Shown: one piece after another, positions 60,696 to 64,000 of the stretch
How the letters are laid out: each line of letters opens with the position of its first letter
Position numbering within the stretch: the first letter of the stretch is position 1
Assembly: GCF_023015865.1 (NCBI RefSeq)
Contig: NZ_JALKBC010000005.1
Coordinates: 310,001-374,000 of the forward strand
DNA from: Arenibacter sp. F26102
GTDB taxonomy: Bacteria > Bacteroidota > Bacteroidia > Flavobacteriales > Flavobacteriaceae
Length of the DNA: 64,000 nt
Direction: 5' to 3'
Notes under the pieces: generated by a model
Told to the model about the DNA's origin: nothing
Databases searched by the model: none
The model's input: the letters and a program-made list of their open reading frames with translations, nothing else
Made by a program: the position numbers and the translations under genes

Positions 60696-61385
60696 TTAAT
60701 CCAGCAAGGATTCTCCATTAAGGTTAGTGGTGAGTATCTCGCTCATTAGGTCAAAATATGGGCGTATAGCTCGGAAAGATAGGTCTATCTGGGTCAGAAA
60801 ATCGGGAGCCAATACCTCCTTGTCGGAAAAATTTCGTACAAAAATGAACTGCTTTTTTTTGATCAGATCAATGTTCGGGTGCTCTTTACTGAATCCTGAA
60901 GGACCGGTTTTTAATTCATCGCCCTGCAGTTCACCCCATATCTTTTGAAAGCCTTTTTCATTAATAATAGAACGGAACTCTGATGCATCTGTTTCAAATT
61001 CCTTCCGTATTCTAAACAAGTCTTCTTTATTTGGTTCCCAAAATCCGGTCGCTATAAAAGTTTCACCGGGCTTTATACGTACATAATACCCACCGCGCAA
61101 CTTTTGGCCAGCTCTGGAAAAGGATCCTGCAAAATGGGACTTGTAGGGGGTTTTGTCTTTGGAAAAGCGAACATCCCTGTATATCCGGAACATTTTTAAT
61201 TTTTCAATATCATCATGGACTTTCAACTTGTTCATCAAATAGGTATAAAAACTTTTCACCTTGGTTTCGAGAGTCTTGAATTCACTCTTGTGCTCCGTGA
61301 ACCATTCCCTGGAATTGTTTTTTTTTAGATTTTCCAAAAATTGAAAAACATCTTTAGTAATTACCTCCTGTTGTATACGACTCAT
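60696..61385 (-). CDS. DUF2461-family protein
   Basis: 229 residues, cytoplasmic. Conserved family pieces: FLENLKKNNSREWFTEHK, MFRIYRDVRFSKDKTPYKSHFAG, GGYYVRIKPGETFIATGFWEP. The family (TIGR02453-like) is widespread and of unknown function. It ends 5 bp from the convergent gene's stop and its start lies 91 bp from cysE's start, so both can be read from one divergent region. Confidence 0.9.
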   Translation of the reverse strand: MSRIQQEVITKDVFQFLENLKKNNSREWFTEHKSEFKTLETKVKSFYTYLMNKLKVHDDIEKLKMFRIYRDVRFSKDKTPYKSHFAGSFSRAGQKLRGGYYVRIKPGETFIATGFWEPNKEDLFRIRKEFETDASEFRSIINEKGFQKIWGELQGDELKTGPSGFSKEHPNIDLIKKKQFIFVRNFSDKEVLAPDFLTQIDLSFRAIRPYFDLMSEILTTNLNGESLLD

Positions 61386-61446
61386 AAGACATTATCTTTG
61401 TTCTAAAGTTAACCAAATTAGGACAAGGTGATTTTGAAATAATGGT

Positions 61447-61454
61447 TAATTTTG
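61447..61454 (+). promoter_or_regulatory. Candidate -7 promoter box (TAATTTTG)
   Basis: Fits TAnnTTTG; 22 bp before the cysE ATG. A TTTG at 61433 is too close to be the -33 box. Confidence 0.4.
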
Positions 61455-61475
61455 AACTTATAATTAAAAGTACAA

Positions 61476-62270
61476 ATGGATAAGGCATCTATAATAAAAA
61501 ATATTAAGGAGCATAAAAATCAACCTAACCTCAGGTTTGAATTAAAGGAAAGAACAGAATTATTTACCAACCGTTTGTTTTATACCTTGTTCGATATAGA
61601 CACACCAGTGGACGAAAATCTAGATCTTTTGGAAAAGGAATTTGATGCCTTGGTGAATCTGGCATGTTGGCAGGTGGACAAACCTTGTAAAAGGGTTTGG
61701 GAAAATTTTGTGGTCCGCTTACCGGAGATTTTGGAAAAATTGAATTTGGATGCTGAGGCTATTGTAAAATGTGATCCCGCTTCACTTTCCATTGAAGAAG
61801 TCTATATGGCCTATCCCGGATTTTATGCCATTGCCATTTACAGGTTGGCACATGAACTATATGTAGACGGTTTTCCATTGGTTCCCAGGTTAATGACGGA
61901 ATATGCACATAGGCAGACTGGGGTAGATATTAATCCAGGAGCGCAAATAGGAAAATCCTTTTTTATAGATCATGCTACCGGTGTGGTCATTGGGGAAACC
62001 GCGGTAATAAAAAATCATGTAAAAATTTATCAAGGGGTAACCTTGGGAGCTTTGTATGTAGCCAAAAAACTGCAAAAAACCAAAAGGCACCCAACGATCG
62101 AGAACAATGTCACCATTTATGCCAATGCCACTATCCTTGGAGGAGAAACGGTAATTGGAGAAAATTCCGTTATTGGAGGAAATGCCTGGATAACAGAATC
62201 TGTACCCGCCAATTCAACAGTTTATCATTCTCCAATTATTAAAATAAAAACCTTACCGCATGTCTCATAG
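61476..62270 (+). CDS. cysE: Serine O-acetyltransferase
   Basis: 264 residues. A helical N-terminal domain is followed by [17 protein letters not shown]-type helix, then left-handed beta-helix with hexapeptide repeats: [73 protein letters not shown], each in short runs; the catalytic His is in IDHATG. Makes O-acetylserine. It overlaps cysM by 11 bp, so the two form one cysteine-synthesis operon. Confidence 0.95.
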   Translation: MDKASIIKNIKEHKNQPNLRFELKERTELFTNRLFYTLFDIDTPVDENLDLLEKEFDALVNLACWQVDKPCKRVWENFVVRLPEILEKLNLDAEAIVKCDPASLSIEEVYMAYPGFYAIAIYRLAHELYVDGFPLVPRLMTEYAHRQTGVDINPGAQIGKSFFIDHATGVVIGETAVIKNHVKIYQGVTLGALYVAKKLQKTKRHPTIENNVTIYANATILGGETVIGENSVIGGNAWITESVPANSTVYHSPIIKIKTLPHVS

Positions 62271-63144
62271 TATTTTGGATATTATAGGGAACACTCCCTT
62301 GGTAATATCAAAAGTGATTAATACAAACCCCAATGTTAAACTGCTTTTTAAACTAGAGGGTAATAATCCAGGTGGAAGTGTAAAAGATCGAGCTGCATTT
62401 AATATGATAAAGGGCGGATTGGAAAGAGGCGATTTTGATACCAACTCCAGGTTAATAGAAGCTACTAGTGGTAATACCGGAATCGCTTTAGCTATGATTG
62501 CCGGAATCTACGGATTGGATATTGAATTGGTAATGCCCGAAAATTCCACCAAGGAAAGAGTACAGACTATGAGGGCGTACGGTGCCAAAGTAACCCTTAC
62601 ACCTGCCGATGTGGGTATTGAAGGCGCTAGGGATTATGCGGAGCTAAAGGTGAAGGAAGAAGGTTTTGTAATGATCAATCAGTTTTCCAATGATGATAAT
62701 TGGAGGGCACATTATAAAGGTACCGGCCCGGAAATTTGGAGGGATACCAATGGGGAAATCACTCATTTTGTATCTTCAATGGGAACCACAGGAACAATAA
62801 TGGGGACATCCACTTATTTGAAGGAAAAGAATGCCAAGATTCAAATCGTTGGGGTGCAACCTACCGATGAAGCCAAAATTCCGGGCATACGTAAATGGCC
62901 GGTAGAATATCTACCCAAAATTTTTGATCCTAAGAAAGTGGACACTGTTATGGAAGTTTCAGAACAGGAAGCTAGGGACATGGCCAAGCGATTGGCGAAG
63001 GAAGAAGGTATTTTTGCAGGTATGAGTAGTGGTGGAGCTACCGCTGCCGCAGTGAAACTTGCCCAAAGTTTGGACAAAGGGGTCATTGTTTCCATTGTTT
63101 GCGACCGAGGTGACCGTTATCTTTCCTCTGATTTGTTCGATTGA
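62260..63144 (+). CDS. cysM: Cysteine synthase (CysM type)
   Basis: 294 residues. PLP-lysine motif [48 protein letters not shown] and [15 protein letters not shown]. Condenses O-acetylserine with sulfide or thiosulfate. It follows cysE with overlapping reading frames; the length (under 300 residues) and motif variants favour CysM over CysK, but this is not decisive. Confidence 0.94.
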   Translation: MSHSILDIIGNTPLVISKVINTNPNVKLLFKLEGNNPGGSVKDRAAFNMIKGGLERGDFDTNSRLIEATSGNTGIALAMIAGIYGLDIELVMPENSTKERVQTMRAYGAKVTLTPADVGIEGARDYAELKVKEEGFVMINQFSNDDNWRAHYKGTGPEIWRDTNGEITHFVSSMGTTGTIMGTSTYLKEKNAKIQIVGVQPTDEAKIPGIRKWPVEYLPKIFDPKKVDTVMEVSEQEARDMAKRLAKEEGIFAGMSSGGATAAAVKLAQSLDKGVIVSIVCDRGDRYLSSDLFD

Positions 63145-63166
63145 TTAAAGGCAATTTGTCTCGGGA

Positions 63167-64000
63167 CTATAGCCACCGCTTGTTTTTAAAATAAAATAGC
63201 ATACCTATAAAGATTACTATCATAAGACCCCAAACATAGAAATAGCCATTGGGATACTTCAATTCGGGGATATGTTCAAAGTTCATTCCGTATACGCCAA
63301 CAATAAAGGTAAGAGGAATAAAGATAGAGGCCATTATAGTTAGTACTTTCATCACCTCGTTCATTTTATTGCTCATGTTGCTCATATACATTTCCATTAG
63401 GCTCATAGACATTTCCCGGAATATATTGAGGCTTTCATTAATTTCTGTACAATGATCCATGGTATCTCTGAGAAATATTTTGGTGTCATCGCTAATCAAC
63501 ACATGATCTGTATCAATTAGTTTACTTATCAGCTCTTTTACAGGATAAATATAACGTCTAATCCTAAGTATTTCCTTCTTTAAGTCCTGTATGGCATGGG
63601 CAGTATTAGGGCTGGGGTTGTCGTATATCTCCTCCTCTAGGTAGTCTATTTTTTGATTCACATTCTCCAGAACTACAAAATAATTGTCTATTACAGCATC
63701 CAGGAGTGCAAAAAATAGGTAATCGGCATTTTTGGTTCTAATTCTCCCGGTTTTCTGCTTTGCCCTTTCTCGAACACTATTAAAAACGTCTTCTTGCAAT
63801 TCTTGAAATACGAGAACCGTATTTTCCATTAATACCATGGCCAAGTGTTCTGTTACTAATTCACTATTTTCATTTACATAAAGCATTTTGAAGGAACCAA
63901 AAATGTAATGGTCGTATTCATCTACTTTTGGACGTTGATGGGTATTAACAACGTCTTCCGTGGTTAATGGGTTAAGAGAAAGTGAATTTCCCAAATTTTC
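63167..64000 (-). CDS. corA: Magnesium/cobalt transporter CorA (N-terminus outside window)
   Basis: The frame is open at the right edge; 277 residues are visible and the true start lies beyond base 64000. The first TTG in frame is not convincing because conserved CorA sequence (LNPLTTEDVVNTHQRPKVDEYDHYIF) begins at once. Two C-terminal membrane helices (about MASIFIPLTFIVGVYGMNF and FYVWGLMIVIFIGMLFYF) with the family's GMN signature in VGVYGMNF, and a basic end. It forms a homopentameric magnesium channel in the inner membrane. Confidence 0.94.
   Translation of the reverse strand, partial: ENLGNSLSLNPLTTEDVVNTHQRPKVDEYDHYIFGSFKMLYVNENSELVTEHLAMVLMENTVLVFQELQEDVFNSVRERAKQKTGRIRTKNADYLFFALLDAVIDNYFVVLENVNQKIDYLEEEIYDNPSPNTAHAIQDLKKEILRIRRYIYPVKELISKLIDTDHVLISDDTKIFLRDTMDHCTEINESLNIFREMSMSLMEMYMSNMSNKMNEVMKVLTIMASIFIPLTFIVGVYGMNFEHIPELKYPNGYFYVWGLMIVIFIGMLFYFKNKRWL

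Noticed and set aside
1-64000. tRNA, rRNA or CRISPR array
   Set aside because: No cloverleaf-like sequence, rRNA segment or regularly spaced repeat set was found by eye; a dedicated scan could still find a weak case.

Overview
The window is AT-rich chromosomal DNA from a bacterium of the phylum Bacteroidota, most likely a marine member of the Flavobacteriaceae. Support: SpIIs-type lipoproteins in nearly every operon, a TonB-dependent receptor with a carboxypeptidase-like N-terminal domain, LytTR/His_kinase two-component genes, a short 287-residue primary sigma factor, TAnnTTTG-type -7 promoter boxes, and families largely confined to this group (DUF6155, the 'glyoxalase'-like 170-residue protein, head-GIN and CHRD lipoproteins). 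No rRNA, tRNA, CRISPR array, integrase or complete insertion sequence was seen.

Layout. 1-3.3 kb: end of a kinase-like gene, an exported aminotransferase plus a PheC-like lipoprotein (a possible periplasmic phenylalanine route) and a CHAT-like protein. 3.6-6.1 kb: a head-GIN lipoprotein beside a LytTR two-component system. 6.1-14.2 kb: an accessory island with a RES/Xre toxin-antitoxin pair, then a four-gene CBASS anti-phage operon (60-residue basic protein, TM-NUDIX effector, CD-NTase, E2-like protein). A sigma-like gene, an unknown 131-residue gene and an ImmA/IrrE metallopeptidase are transcribed divergently from it. The CBASS plus regulator block lies between two nearly identical 207-bp direct repeats, and the shared promoter region carries a repeated two-block element with constant 16-bp spacing. 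14.2-26.4 kb: CHRD lipoprotein, metallophosphoesterase, RecQ, a probable metal-uptake TonB receptor with a His-rich partner, and an amidohydrolase. 26.8-36.5 kb: a long minus-strand molybdenum-cofactor and molybdo-hydroxylase cluster. 36.7-45.8 kb: sugar-phosphate isomerase, VWA and OmpA lipoproteins, a phosphodiesterase/alkaline-phosphatase fusion, M14 peptidase, cell-wall enzymes and an FRG protein. 46-55 kb: TetR regulator, truncated DEAD helicase, MenB, glycosyltransferase, SF2 helicase and RpoD. 55-64 kb: a membrane HEAT-like protein with a histidine-kinase pseudoenzyme, M19 dipeptidase, thioesterase, the CysE-CysM pair and the end of CorA.

How the parts work together. The island looks like an inducible immune locus: the CD-NTase would make a cyclic nucleotide, the membrane NUDIX protein would respond to it, the E2-like protein would modify the CD-NTase, and the sigma-like/ImmA-like genes would control expression. 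The regulator arrangement differs from the known CapH/CapP pair because a sigma-like protein replaces the repressor; it is the most novel feature here. The Moco cluster supplies the cofactor (MoaA, MoaD, MoeB, MoeA, MobA-like, MocA-like, XdhC-like) for the exported two-subunit hydroxylase encoded at its head; MoaC and MoaE are not in the window. All functions are read from sequence motifs and memory of families; no database search was run.
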